The position numbers and the translations under genes are program-made. This document shows, piece after piece, positions 52,346 to 60,377 of a DNA stretch of 60,377 bases; position 1 is the first letter of the stretch; each line of letters starts with the position of its first letter. Origin of the DNA: CAYFQB01 sp964345225 (GTDB lineage: Bacteria > Nitrospirota > Thermodesulfovibrionia > Thermodesulfovibrionales > UBA6898); contig CAYFQB010000046.1 of the NCBI GenBank assembly GCA_964345225.1, forward strand, positions 1 through 60,377, given 5' to 3'. The notes below the pieces were generated by a model. That model ran no database searches and was not told the DNA's origin. It worked only from the letters and a program-made list of their open reading frames with translations.

Positions 52346-54873
52346 AATTTCTTAGGCTTATAAAGCTCATTGTTTTCAGAAATATAAGAGAAGAAAAGTT
52401 TCTGACTTTTCTTTCCATTCTTGGTGTTTCGCTTGGAATCGGCCTCTTTGTAGGTGTAAAGGTAGCTTCAGACAGGGCCGTTAACTCCTTTGAAAAGAGT
52501 ATTCAGGGTATTAATCCCTATTCAAATTATGAAGTTGTTGATATATCCGGTATCGATTTTGACGAGAATGTGTACAAGAAAATCAGGAAAATCGAGGGAA
52601 ATACCTTTCCGGTCGTAAGGGCAAACGGTTACCTTCCTGACAGAGGTGTAACAGTTGATATAAACGGTATCTATACAATTAAGGTTGCTCGGTTTCTCGA
52701 ATTTTCATCAGACAGACGCATTGACATAGAAGATTTTTTCAGGGGACTCAACTCCATTTTTGTAACAAAAACATTTGCTGAAAGACACGAGATAAAAAAG
52801 GGAGATACCTTAAATGCTTTTGTATACAACAGGGAATATACGTTAAAGGTAATTGATATTCTGGAAGCCTCATCACTGCCTCCGAATACCGTGTTTATGG
52901 ATATTGGTAATTTCCAGGAATATTTCGGAAAAGCCGGATTCCTGACAAAGATAGATATATCAACAGATGAAAAGACAGCGAGGATGATACACCGGATTCT
53001 TCCATCGAACCTTTCTCTCGATAATAAACGGGAAGTCATTCGCCAGCAGGAGTCATTGATTTCCTCGTTCAGATATAACCTCCAGTTTATAACGTTTCTC
53101 GCAGTTCTTGTTGGTGTATTTTTGCTTTATAACACCGTATTCATATCAGTTGTAAAGAGAAGGGCAGAAATAGGTATTATTCGTGGACTGGGCACAAAGA
53201 AAGAGACTATTGTATTACTCTTTACAGTACATGGAGTCATCCTGGGATTTGTTGGATCACTTCTGGGTATTCTTTTCGGTCAGCTTTTTTCTTATTTTTC
53301 TATTGTGGCTGTTGAAAAGACCGTTTCGACTATCTACCATAGTATATCCATATCAGATTATTTGATTACCAAGGGTGACGCACTTAAGTCTATGATGCTG
53401 GGTTTGTTTGTATCATTCATCGCATCAGTCATACCGGCAATCGAATCCGCACATGTAAGACCTCATGAGAGTTCGAAGGCAGGTTCGCTCGAGAAACATT
53501 ATAAACGCCGGCAGAAGATATTCTCCTACACAGGACTTTTCTTTATTTTCTCAGGAGGATTCATAATTTACCTTGACTACAGGCATATTCCTTTCAACTT
53601 TCCCTATCTGGCTTATCTGGGGATACTCCTTTTTATTGTGGGAAGTACATTCAATGCTCCTGTTTTCCTTTCACAGGTGTTAAAGGTTATCAGAATCCCT
53701 GCTTACAGGATATTCAAGGCTTCCGGAAAGATTACCGTAAGCGATATAGAAGGAAGCCGTTACCGTTTTTCCGTTGCACTTATGAGTGTTGCCATAAGCT
53801 CGGCTCTGATAATTGCACTCCTGTCATCCATCTTTTCATTGAAGAATTCATTTATAGACTGGTTAAATACTTATCTCATCGCAGATATATATGTAAAACC
53901 TGCATCATGTAAGTCAAATTACTGTTTTGATCCCCTGCCCAATGAGCTAGTGATACATTTAGAACAGCTTCCGGAAGTAATGGATGTCGGCAGGTTCAGG
54001 GCGTTGCAGATAGATTTTCACGGTAAAAAGGTTATAGCAGGTTTTGGCAATACTGCTATATGGAGCAAATACAGGAAGGAAGTTAATCTGGGCAGAGAAG
54101 AAGAAGAAAGATTGAGAATACTCGGGGCAGGCAGAAAGGCATCTGTATCAGATTATCTTAAAATTAAATATGGCCTGAACATAGGTGACGAGGTAGAGAT
54201 TCTGACCCCGAAAGGAAAAGAAAAATTCACCATAAATTATACCTCTATAAGCTTTTCAACTACATCAGGTTTTATATATATGGACCGTAAATGGCTCAGG
54301 GAATTTTGGGGACTTGATGATGCAACACAACTGACAATCTATCTAAAGGAGGGTTCAGATGCCGAGCAGTTTATTGGTAAACTCAGGCAACAACTTTCAG
54401 ATATCTACTCTCTCAATATAACGGACAATAGCGAATTGCGTAAGCAGAGCCTCGCAATCTTTGATAAGAGTTTTGCTCTTACGTATGCTATCGAATTTAT
54501 CGCCATAATAATCTCACTCATAGGCGTTATAAACACACTCCTTATACTTGTATTCGAGAAGAAAAGGGAAATATCCATTATTAGATATCTCGGGGGAAGC
54601 TGGAGGCATATTACTGAGATTATGGTTTTTTCTGCGAGTATCGTTGGACTTGCGGGTATAGTGGTGGGCGGAATAATAGGACTTGTGATAAGCATGGTAA
54701 TCATTCACGTGATAAATAAAATCTCATTTGGCTGGGAAGTAAGTCTGCATATACCGTTTCTTTATCTTTCCATCTTAATGGCTATCCTGTTTATCACTAC
54801 TGTAACAGCGGGTTTTATACCGTCAAAAGTTGCTCGGAAAATAGACCCAAAATACTTCATAAGCTTTGAGTAG
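52342..54873 (+). CDS. FtsX/MacB-type permease, apparent fusion of two halves (AttFG-like)
   Basis: The 843-residue protein has a TM near 15-35, a large extracytoplasmic domain, three TMs in 245-365, two further TMs around 395-450, then a second similar unit: one TM at about 478-498, a periplasmic domain and three TMs in 705-840 (IEFIAIIISLIGVINTLLIL). This corresponds to two FtsX units in one chain, as in AttF plus AttG or LolCE-like heterodimers. It pairs with the preceding ATPase and probably with the lipocalin-like AttH homolog. Confidence 0.88.
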   Translation: MKFLRLIKLIVFRNIREEKFLTFLSILGVSLGIGLFVGVKVASDRAVNSFEKSIQGINPYSNYEVVDISGIDFDENVYKKIRKIEGNTFPVVRANGYLPDRGVTVDINGIYTIKVARFLEFSSDRRIDIEDFFRGLNSIFVTKTFAERHEIKKGDTLNAFVYNREYTLKVIDILEASSLPPNTVFMDIGNFQEYFGKAGFLTKIDISTDEKTARMIHRILPSNLSLDNKREVIRQQESLISSFRYNLQFITFLAVLVGVFLLYNTVFISVVKRRAEIGIIRGLGTKKETIVLLFTVHGVILGFVGSLLGILFGQLFSYFSIVAVEKTVSTIYHSISISDYLITKGDALKSMMLGLFVSFIASVIPAIESAHVRPHESSKAGSLEKHYKRRQKIFSYTGLFFIFSGGFIIYLDYRHIPFNFPYLAYLGILLFIVGSTFNAPVFLSQVLKVIRIPAYRIFKASGKITVSDIEGSRYRFSVALMSVAISSALIIALLSSIFSLKNSFIDWLNTYLIADIYVKPASCKSNYCFDPLPNELVIHLEQLPEVMDVGRFRALQIDFHGKKVIAGFGNTAIWSKYRKEVNLGREEEERLRILGAGRKASVSDYLKIKYGLNIGDEVEILTPKGKEKFTINYTSISFSTTSGFIYMDRKWLREFWGLDDATQLTIYLKEGSDAEQFIGKLRQQLSDIYSLNITDNSELRKQSLAIFDKSFALTYAIEFIAIIISLIGVINTLLILVFEKKREISIIRYLGGSWRHITEIMVFSASIVGLAGIVVGGIIGLVISMVIIHVINKISFGWEVSLHIPFLYLSILMAILFITTVTAGFIPSKVARKIDPKYFISFE

Positions 54874-54880
54874 GTTTTTG

Positions 54881-54985
54881 ACCCTGTTAGAAAGCCCCTC
54901 TGCTTGCCCAGTAAGAGATCAGAGGTATTTCGGGGCTTGCAGCGGGGATAAAAATAATTTCCTTTTTAAGGTCTTCTAACAGGGT
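54881..54985. repeat. Palindromic repeat family ACCCCGTTAGAA, copy 6 (compensatory arms)
   Basis: ACCCTGTTAGAA (54881-54892) is perfectly complementary to TTCTAACAGGGT (54974-54985). Relative to the family consensus both arms changed together (C to T and G to A), keeping the pair. The spacer holds AAGCCCCTC/GGGGCTT words. It begins 7 nt after the permease stop. Confidence 0.85.
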
Positions 54986-55984
54986 TTACCTGAACATGTA
55001 TAGTAATATCAGATTAATTATATATACGGTTAATATAGCCATAGAATCCCAGGCAAGAAATAATCGTTTCTTCTCAGCACTATACATCACTCCGATAATT
55101 GCTATTGTAGTCATAGAAATAGCAGCCAATGCAGGGATTAAATGATTTTGACTGACATACGAAAGAAGGGGCCCCTTGATGAAAAAGATATCGTCTATTG
55201 CAAGGATAAATATATTGAAGATATTGCTTCCGAACAGATTGCCGATAGCAAGATCAACGGCATCTATTTTTAGAGCGGACATTGAAACTACTAACTCGGG
55301 AAGTGATGTTGAAATGGCAATAAATATATTGCCGACAAATGTCTGCCCAAGTTCGGATATCACAGCTATGCCTTCACCTATTTTGGGCAGTAAGATAGCT
55401 GCAATAATAACAATTACGGCATTTATGCAATAATTTACAAATGCTTTTTTCTTTGAAATATCCTTATATTTCATCTCAATAGCTACCTCTTTTATATATG
55501 TAGCTATCTGGCGTTTTTCATATTTAAATATTAATCTCATGGCAATAAAATATATAAGGCCCAATAACGGAGTATAAAGCCCTATCCATAATAAAGAAGC
55601 GATATTATCCCCTACATAAATGCTAATTGAGACGATACTGAGTAGAAGTATCCCTATAACTCCATAAAGGATATTGCTGTAATGAGCCTTTGTAGTTATA
55701 GGCATCCGGCGATGAAAGAAATCAAGTAAAGAAAAGATCAACATATTAAACACACAGCTTCCCAGTACATCACCGACAGCGATATTCGGCACATCCACAT
55801 AGGTAACGGAACTTATTCCTGTAATAAGTTCGGGGAGGGAAGTAACTGATGCAATAAGGATTAGCCCGATCCACGTCCTGCCCATCCCGGTTTTCTCAGC
55901 AATGACGTCGCCATATCTGGAAAGTTTCGATCCCGAATAGACAATAACAGAAGTACATATAATAAATGCAATCCAGAGAAACAT
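54986..55984 (-). CDS. Sodium/calcium (CaCA family) antiporter
   Basis: The protein (332 aa from ATG 55984, behind AAAGGAG) is a ten-helix CaCA exchanger with the two inverted signature repeats GxxxxSLPE: SVTSLPELITGISS near the start and STSLPELVVSMSALK in the middle. A longer frame to 56011 from TTG is less likely because its SD would lie inside. Role: Ca2+ or other cation extrusion. Confidence 0.92.
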   Translation of the reverse strand: MFLWIAFIICTSVIVYSGSKLSRYGDVIAEKTGMGRTWIGLILIASVTSLPELITGISSVTYVDVPNIAVGDVLGSCVFNMLIFSLLDFFHRRMPITTKAHYSNILYGVIGILLLSIVSISIYVGDNIASLLWIGLYTPLLGLIYFIAMRLIFKYEKRQIATYIKEVAIEMKYKDISKKKAFVNYCINAVIVIIAAILLPKIGEGIAVISELGQTFVGNIFIAISTSLPELVVSMSALKIDAVDLAIGNLFGSNIFNIFILAIDDIFFIKGPLLSYVSQNHLIPALAAISMTTIAIIGVMYSAEKKRLFLAWDSMAILTVYIINLILLYMFR

Positions 55985-56093
55985 CCATGCTTCTCCTTTA
56001 AAATAATTCAAGATAGAAATTTATATTGCTTGTATTATAATTCCGGGGCAATAACTAATCAAAATTCTTAAAGATTTCCCCCCGAATTGTGAT

Positions 56094-57047
56094 TTAGTTG
56101 CCTCCAACGATAGCAACCGTTGTATAGTAACAGCGATTAAGTACTTTTGAACTGACACTACCTATGAGATAGTCTCTGAATGTAGAACGGCCTTTTCTGC
56201 CGATAATAATCAATTTATAGCCACCTTCCTCAGCTTCTTTCAATATCTCATCTGCTGGTATCCCTATCCTTACCTTTTGATCAAGAAGATCTTCCTTAAT
56301 TTCTGCCTGAATAAGAATACTTTTGGCGTTGTTAAGAATTTCTTTTGATTCTTTCTCCGGATCTCTTCCCTTTATAATGCTTTTCTCATAACGGGAAATA
56401 TTAATAACCCTCAGTAATGTTATGCCGGCTAAAGAATTCTTTGAAATCTCTGCAAGAGAGGAAGCATGTTCTACCCCTTTTAGTGAGTAAGAAGAACCAT
56501 CAACAGGTACTAATATCTTTGTTATGGGACTTACTCTCTTTTTTACTACCTTGTTCCCGACAACATATACAGTTTGTCCAAATGCAGCGTGGAGAACCTT
56601 ATTTGTTACACTGCCGAGAGAGTGTTCTTTTCTTTCTGAAAGTCCTCTTCGTGCCATGATGATTGTTGTGAAATTGTCCTTTTCAGCAGTGCTGACGATC
56701 GCTTCTGCGGGGTCTCCGTCAATAACTATCTTCTCAATATCGGTTTGAACACCCAGTTCTTTCAATGTTTTTTCAGCATCGTTGAGAAAGGGTGTAATGT
56801 TTTTTTCAATATGTTCATTCTTAATCCTCTTGAATACATCTGACTGCTTTAATACCTCTGCACGGAAGTCCACGTAATTTATGTGCCTGCTAAGATAACT
56901 GCCTCGTATAACACGTATCAGGGAAATGCCGGCAAGCCTTTTGCCCATTAAACTACCCAGACAGCCTGCAAACACAACTGCACTTTTGCAATACTCGCTC
57001 CCATCTACCGGGAGCAGAATTTTTTGGATAGGATATTTTATTCTCAT
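56094..57047 (-). CDS. Tandem-domain universal stress protein
   Basis: The 317-residue protein has two UspA domains. Each ends with the nucleotide-binding motif: ARRGLSERKEHSLGSVTNKV in the first and GRKGRSTFRDYLIGSVSSKV in the second. Stress-related, ATP-binding, cytoplasmic. Neighbouring Ca2+ antiporter and PhoU-like protein suggest ion or stress physiology, but operon linkage is unclear. Confidence 0.9.
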   Translation of the reverse strand: MRIKYPIQKILLPVDGSEYCKSAVVFAGCLGSLMGKRLAGISLIRVIRGSYLSRHINYVDFRAEVLKQSDVFKRIKNEHIEKNITPFLNDAEKTLKELGVQTDIEKIVIDGDPAEAIVSTAEKDNFTTIIMARRGLSERKEHSLGSVTNKVLHAAFGQTVYVVGNKVVKKRVSPITKILVPVDGSSYSLKGVEHASSLAEISKNSLAGITLLRVINISRYEKSIIKGRDPEKESKEILNNAKSILIQAEIKEDLLDQKVRIGIPADEILKEAEEGGYKLIIIGRKGRSTFRDYLIGSVSSKVLNRCYYTTVAIVGGN

Positions 57048-57318
57048 ATCGATTTCTTCTTATAATATTTTTATATAAAATAATTAACCACAGGAACGTC
57101 CCCTAAATGCCAAAACCCAACACAGCAGATTAACTTTCCTGCACAAGAGATGATCTTTTCGGAATAAAGTAACTTCTAAATTGTCGAGGGCAAACCAGAT
57201 ATTATCTGCGAAAGATTCTTGAATAACCTGGAGTCAGATGATAAAAAGATAGCCTTATTAGTTAGACTTAAGAGATAAACCAAAACATCGATATAAAAAG
57301 CTTGATATAATCTCTATT
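57048..57318. other. Spacer without recognised gene
   Basis: 271 nt upstream of the UspA gene. AT-rich elements near 57060-57085 could serve as its promoter (TTATATAAAA and TATAAT-like words on the minus strand). No ORF or repeat of note. Confidence 0.4.
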
Positions 57319-57942
57319 TCACTCCATGAGCTTTTCAACAATTTTTTTCGAACGCCAGGCAATACTCTTTATAACGTCGAGCATTTTAAGATAAATTGTA
57401 GATTCTTCAGAAAAACATATACCCTCGATCAACTTTTCTTCGTGTGAGGTTGCATATTCCAGTGATCTTCTTGACACACCTTTTTCGGTCTCCAGAACGT
57501 AGTTAGCCAGTATTTTATTTCTAGTAAATATCATATCAGCGGTAGGTTTCATCATATCAATAAGCCTCTGCAAGAGAAATATTGTTTCACCGCAACATTT
57601 GTCACTGAAAAGTATGCCTTTTTTTATTTTTTTATCAATCAGCTCAGCAAGTTCTTCTAAGCTTTTACCGATATTTAAAAAATGACCAGGAATCGGTTCA
57701 TAGACCTGAAAATTTGGTTCATTAAATATTAGTTCTGCCACCTCATTTGTAACCTTATGAGCATTAAAGATAATATTTTCAGCCTTTGTCCTGGAGTCGT
57801 TCAGGTGCTGTATTGAATCATGAATGTATGCAACCTGCAGTAAATATATGCAATCTTCTATATCAATACCAATTTCATAAAGATTCCTCAGCTTTTCTTT
57901 AATGTCTTTTTCATATTTTTGTACTACCTTTGCTTGTATCAT
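57319..57942 (-). CDS. PhoU/DUF47-like helical protein
   Basis: The 207-residue all-helical protein resembles PhoU-related/DUF47 regulators of phosphate or cation carriers, with two repeated helical bundles (NLYEIGIDIEDCIYLLQVAY; LIDMMKPTADMIFT). No membrane part and no transporter adjacent, so the partner is unknown. ATG 57942 follows GGGGGGGG, a strong SD, and a long structured leader lies upstream (57967-58010). Confidence 0.55.
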   Translation of the reverse strand: MIQAKVVQKYEKDIKEKLRNLYEIGIDIEDCIYLLQVAYIHDSIQHLNDSRTKAENIIFNAHKVTNEVAELIFNEPNFQVYEPIPGHFLNIGKSLEELAELIDKKIKKGILFSDKCCGETIFLLQRLIDMMKPTADMIFTRNKILANYVLETEKGVSRRSLEYATSHEEKLIEGICFSEESTIYLKMLDVIKSIAWRSKKIVEKLME

Positions 57943-58389
57943 TTTGCCCCCCCCTTCTTAAACATTGAAGCCGAACTTATCAAAGGTTCATCCTTTGTCA
58001 GTTCGGCTTCTTTTTCTGTTAAAACCCTCCGCTTTCAGCCCCCTTCTCACGAAGGATTCAGCTTTTTAGGGTGATCCATACCTTATACTTAATTTTTACC
58101 ACATATAGCAGAAACTGTCAATTTATATTTATTAATTAGTTTATTAATTATAATTTATATATTATGAATTAAATAATATTAATTGTGGCTATACTATCAA
58201 AGCCGATAATAGATGAAGTTCTGACTGTTATGTATGTTAATTTCAGCCGTAACAGAGAAGCGGTTAGTCATAATGCTGTATATCTCTCAGAATTAGGGCA
58301 GAATGTCGAAACAAAAAAACAAGTGTCCTCAAAGATAAGCCTGACAACAGTATCCTTGAAAGTGCAGTCAGTGGAAAGGCTTACCTCTA
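57943..58389. other. Structured leader region and AT-rich promoter DNA
   Basis: On the minus strand this is the 5' region of the PhoU-like gene. It holds a long hairpin (57967-58010) and, further upstream, a CCTTC-GTGA-GAAGG stem (near 58040-58053) with a GNRA-type loop. The remainder, to 58180, is very AT-rich. A 74-codon plus-strand frame at 58185-58409 is not convincing. Confidence 0.5.
57967..58010 (-). promoter_or_regulatory. Long hairpin in the PhoU-like gene leader
   Basis: GAAGCCGAACT (57967-57977) pairs with AGTTCGGCTTC (58000-58010); within it CAAAGG (57981-57986) pairs with CCTTTG (57992-57997) around a 5-nt loop. On the plus strand a T5 run follows, giving a terminator-like shape; on the minus strand it sits 25 nt before the start codon. 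Confidence 0.6.
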
Positions 58390-58845
58390 TTATCCGTATG
58401 CAGGAGTAGTATCCTGCTTTCTGGCGTTCAGGAGCTCTTTATAGGCGTTTGCGAGTCTCTTAGAGATTATACCTGCCAGACGCTTGAGAATAATGAGGCC
58501 GTCTTTAGGATGAAGACTGAATATCTTCTCCAGCTTCTCCCTTTCTATCCTCAGTACCTTCAAATCCGTAACGCTAACAGCAGTGGCAGAATATTCTCCG
58601 GATTCAACCATGCTCGACCAGCCAAATACATCTCCGGGCTCTGTCAGTGTATAGAAGATAGAACCGCCGTTTTTTATAACAAGATCAACTTTTCCTTCTT
58701 TGAGAACATAGAGATTTCCTGCATTTTCGCCCTTCTGAAACAGGACAGTATCACTTGTGTAACTCTCCTCCGAACTGATGCTTGCTATTTGATCTGCAAC
58801 CTTGCGATCTACTCCCTTTAGAAGGTCTATATCCTGTATTATCAT
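58390..58845 (-). CDS. Cyclic-nucleotide-binding-domain protein
   Basis: The 151-residue protein is a single cNMP-binding (Crp-like) beta-barrel: FQKGENAGNLYVLKEGKVDL and PGDVFGWSSMVESGEYSATA, with a C-terminal helical tail. It lacks the HTH DNA-binding part. It may regulate a partner by ligand-dependent contact. RBS GAGGGGG precedes ATG 58845. Confidence 0.85.
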   Translation of the reverse strand: MIIQDIDLLKGVDRKVADQIASISSEESYTSDTVLFQKGENAGNLYVLKEGKVDLVIKNGGSIFYTLTEPGDVFGWSSMVESGEYSATAVSVTDLKVLRIEREKLEKIFSLHPKDGLIILKRLAGIISKRLANAYKELLNARKQDTTPAYG

Positions 58846-59182
58846 CTCCGCACCCCCTCTCTAATTATATTATAGTCGATTATGCCGGGAAGTGAAAAAG
58901 TAAAGAATAAACCCCGTTAGAAGAACTTCGCCCTTCTAACGATAAGGCCTGCCTGCCGTCCCGATTCACCGAATCGACGCGAGCAGGCAAGCTCTCACGG
59001 GGCATTATATCTCATGTTCTCAAAAAAGAATTTATTTTATCCCCACTGCTAGCAGCGGGGCTTTCTAACAGGGTAAAGTAAAAAAAATCAATAATAAAAT
59101 GGTAATTACGCTACGTGATAAACCATAAATTATGCGTTATTCATTCTTTATCCCGACTCCGGTATACTTATATTAAGAACCA
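58846..59182. other. Repeat-filled divergent spacer
   Basis: 337 nt between two divergent genes. Most of it is copy 7 of the palindromic family with nested hairpins; no gene is seen. Confidence 0.6.
58911..59078. repeat. Palindromic repeat family ACCCCGTTAGAA, copy 7 (composite)
   Basis: ACCCCGTTAGAAG (58911-58923) forms an internal hairpin with CTTCTAACG (58933-58941). The outer right arm is TTCTAACAGGGT (59063-59074). Inside lie GCCTGC..GCAGGC with GATTC/GAATC (near 58948-58988) and CTGCTAGCAG flanked by CCCC/GGGG (59041-59060). The element looks like a nested or doubly inserted copy. Confidence 0.75.
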
Positions 59183-59839
59183 ATGGAAAACGCAAACTTC
59201 ATTGTGCTGATAGTGATCGCCGGAGCACTGTTGCTCTGGGTGGTGCATTTCTTCGAGAGAAGAAGGAGCGCCACAATCCAGGATTTTGCAAGACGCTTAG
59301 GCCTGGCATTTAAGAAAGAGGCCGGCAATGATTTTTATAACACAGTAACAGGCTTCTCACTTTTTTCCAGGGGTTACGGCACCTCCGTACGGAACCTTCT
59401 TCATGGATACCGGGACAATGCAGAGATAACACTCTTTGAATACTATTTCGTGGAAAATCATGGTCAGTCAATACAGAACTTCAATTTAACAGTACTGCTT
59501 CTCAGGTCAAAATACCTGGGGCTTCCATATTTTTCCCTATGCCCGGAGGATGTCTTTCACAAGCTTGAAGAGATTATAGGGCAGAAGGATATTGACTTTG
59601 ATTCCCATCCTCAATTCTCAAAGTACTATGTACTCACAGGGCCTGACGAAAACGCAGTCCGTAAGCTCTTTAACGATAACATCCTCAATTATCTGGAGAA
59701 CAACAAGGGACTCTGCATCGAGGGTTTAGAGGACCATCTGCTCGTATACAGAAAGGGGATCCATATCAGTCCGGAAAGGTTCCAGTCTCTTTTGTTCGAA
59801 GGGCTCACCGTCCTCAGGCTGTTCGAGTCAGCCAGTTAA
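59183..59839 (+). CDS. Membrane-anchored protein of unknown function
   Basis: The 218-residue protein has one N-terminal TM (about 5-22, MENANFIVLIVIAGALLLWV), a basic stop sequence (FFERRRS), and a soluble alpha/beta domain beginning ATIQDFARRLGLAF and containing ITLFEYYFV. I do not recognise a family motif that gives a function. Monocistronic; start ATG 59183 has only a weak SD. Confidence 0.6.
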   Translation: MENANFIVLIVIAGALLLWVVHFFERRRSATIQDFARRLGLAFKKEAGNDFYNTVTGFSLFSRGYGTSVRNLLHGYRDNAEITLFEYYFVENHGQSIQNFNLTVLLLRSKYLGLPYFSLCPEDVFHKLEEIIGQKDIDFDSHPQFSKYYVLTGPDENAVRKLFNDNILNYLENNKGLCIEGLEDHLLVYRKGIHISPERFQSLLFEGLTVLRLFESAS

Positions 59840-59893
59840 AAATAGCGGAACAGGCCATATAACAGAAAGGTTATCTTGAAATTTTAGATTACA

Positions 59894-60370
59894 TCACTCA
59901 AGAATAATAAGCGGAAGGCCACAATCCGGGCACTCGTTCGCATCAGAATTTATTGGAGAAGCACATGCAGGGCATTTACCCTGTCTGGCTAGTTCCTGAG
60001 AAGCCTTGATTTCGGGATGACACTCCATGAAGTATGCTTCAATGCGATCGTATGCCTTTTCAGCATTCTCTGATGAAACCATCAGCCTGTGTGTGCTGCC
60101 GCAACATCCTTTGTTGCACCCTTCATCAGTAGTAATCATGCATGGAATACGGGAATCAATAAGCACGGCATAGAGTTCACGCATCCACTTAAGTGTGCCC
60201 TCCCGAACCACAACCTGGTTTTCCAGCTCCTTTTCCATAGCAAGCTTTTTCTCCTCCTCCGCCTTTTTGACTTCCTCTTGAGTCAGGAGCACAACTCCAC
60301 AGTCTGCGCAATGCTCGATATGCGCGTAATACTCACATGCACATTCAGGACATATCTTTAACTGTTCCAT
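59894..60370 (-). CDS. Zinc-ribbon protein of unknown function
   Basis: The 158-residue protein has an N-terminal zinc ribbon (CPECACEYYAHIEHCADCG) and a C-terminal one (CPACASPINSDANECPDCG), separated by a helical region and a DUF2007-like alpha/beta segment (RELYAVLIDSRIPCMITTDE) containing GCNKGCCGSTHR. The middle part resembles small signal-transducing DUF2007 proteins. Start ATG 60370 is complete, 7 nt from the window edge. Confidence 0.65.
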   Translation of the reverse strand: MEQLKICPECACEYYAHIEHCADCGVVLLTQEEVKKAEEEKKLAMEKELENQVVVREGTLKWMRELYAVLIDSRIPCMITTDEGCNKGCCGSTHRLMVSSENAEKAYDRIEAYFMECHPEIKASQELARQGKCPACASPINSDANECPDCGLPLIILE

Positions 60371-60377
60371 GGCGATT

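Noticed and set aside
58185..58409. 74-codon plus-strand frame
   Set aside because: GTG start without SD in AT-rich DNA, overlaps the end of the cNMP-binding gene on the other strand, and no recognisable domain.

Overview
The window is a stretch of bacterial chromosome with moderate-to-low GC and short intergenic gaps. No phage, IS transposase, rRNA or CRISPR array was seen. The gene mix suggests an anaerobic or microaerophilic Gram-negative lineage near Nitrospirota/Thermodesulfovibrionia or a deep deltaproteobacterial group: a 14-subunit NADH-type complex I, a bacterial V-type ATPase, a two-gene SufCB-type Fe-S system, a DUF4390/NtrY/NtrX-like cassette, a c-heme sensor kinase, a two-CW protein and PolX with a PHP domain. 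This taxonomic placement is inference.

Layout. 1-407: palindromic and dispersed repeats. 408-2362 (-): c-heme sensor kinase plus single-domain response regulator. 2438-17291 (+): nuoA-N from one strong promoter, with degenerate 7/8-nt repeats in the larger spacers. 17292-21316: repeat-rich spacer, two-CW protein, HDAC-like hydrolase, tRNA-Leu(GAG), PilZ protein, then a leftward PF04008-hisI-hisE-HIT operon. 21430-26646 (+): DUF4390 protein, NtrY-like kinase, NtrX-like regulator, an unrecognised enzyme-like protein and a ferredoxin. 26845-36944 (+): PolX, GAF-GGDEF protein, MutS2, a DHH-CBS-tRNA nucleotidyltransferase fusion and a second AAA+ regulator with a degenerate GAFTGA loop. 37146-38237 (+): cold-shock protein, RRM protein, S21 and a small basic protein. 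38291-41233 (-): PD-(D/E)XK nuclease with a zinc finger, and SufB/D plus SufC. 41459-49423 (-): nine-gene V-type ATPase operon. 49846-54873 (+): UbiE-like methyltransferase, lipocalin-like secreted protein, ABC ATPase and FtsX-type permease. 54986-60370: Ca2+/cation antiporter, tandem UspA, PhoU-like protein, CNMP-binding protein and two poorly known proteins.

The most striking observation is in nuoB (2840-3364). The reading frame is interrupted by one in-frame TGA (2990-2992) exactly where NuoB has the first Cys of its tandem-Cys pair, a ligand of cluster N2. The frame is otherwise intact, starts with a strong Shine-Dalgarno, and is followed by a perfect 6-bp hairpin (3009-3025) whose distance and loop fit the bacterial SECIS pattern. 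The simplest exciting reading is a complex I whose terminal Fe-S cluster has a selenocysteine ligand; a one-base sequence error is the main alternative.

A second theme is intergenic DNA. A palindromic family with arms like ACCCCGTTAGAA/TTCTAACGGGGT recurs next to stop codons at least seven times, with one arm pair showing a compensatory change. The nuo spacers carry period-7 or period-8 word repeats, each built on a different word.
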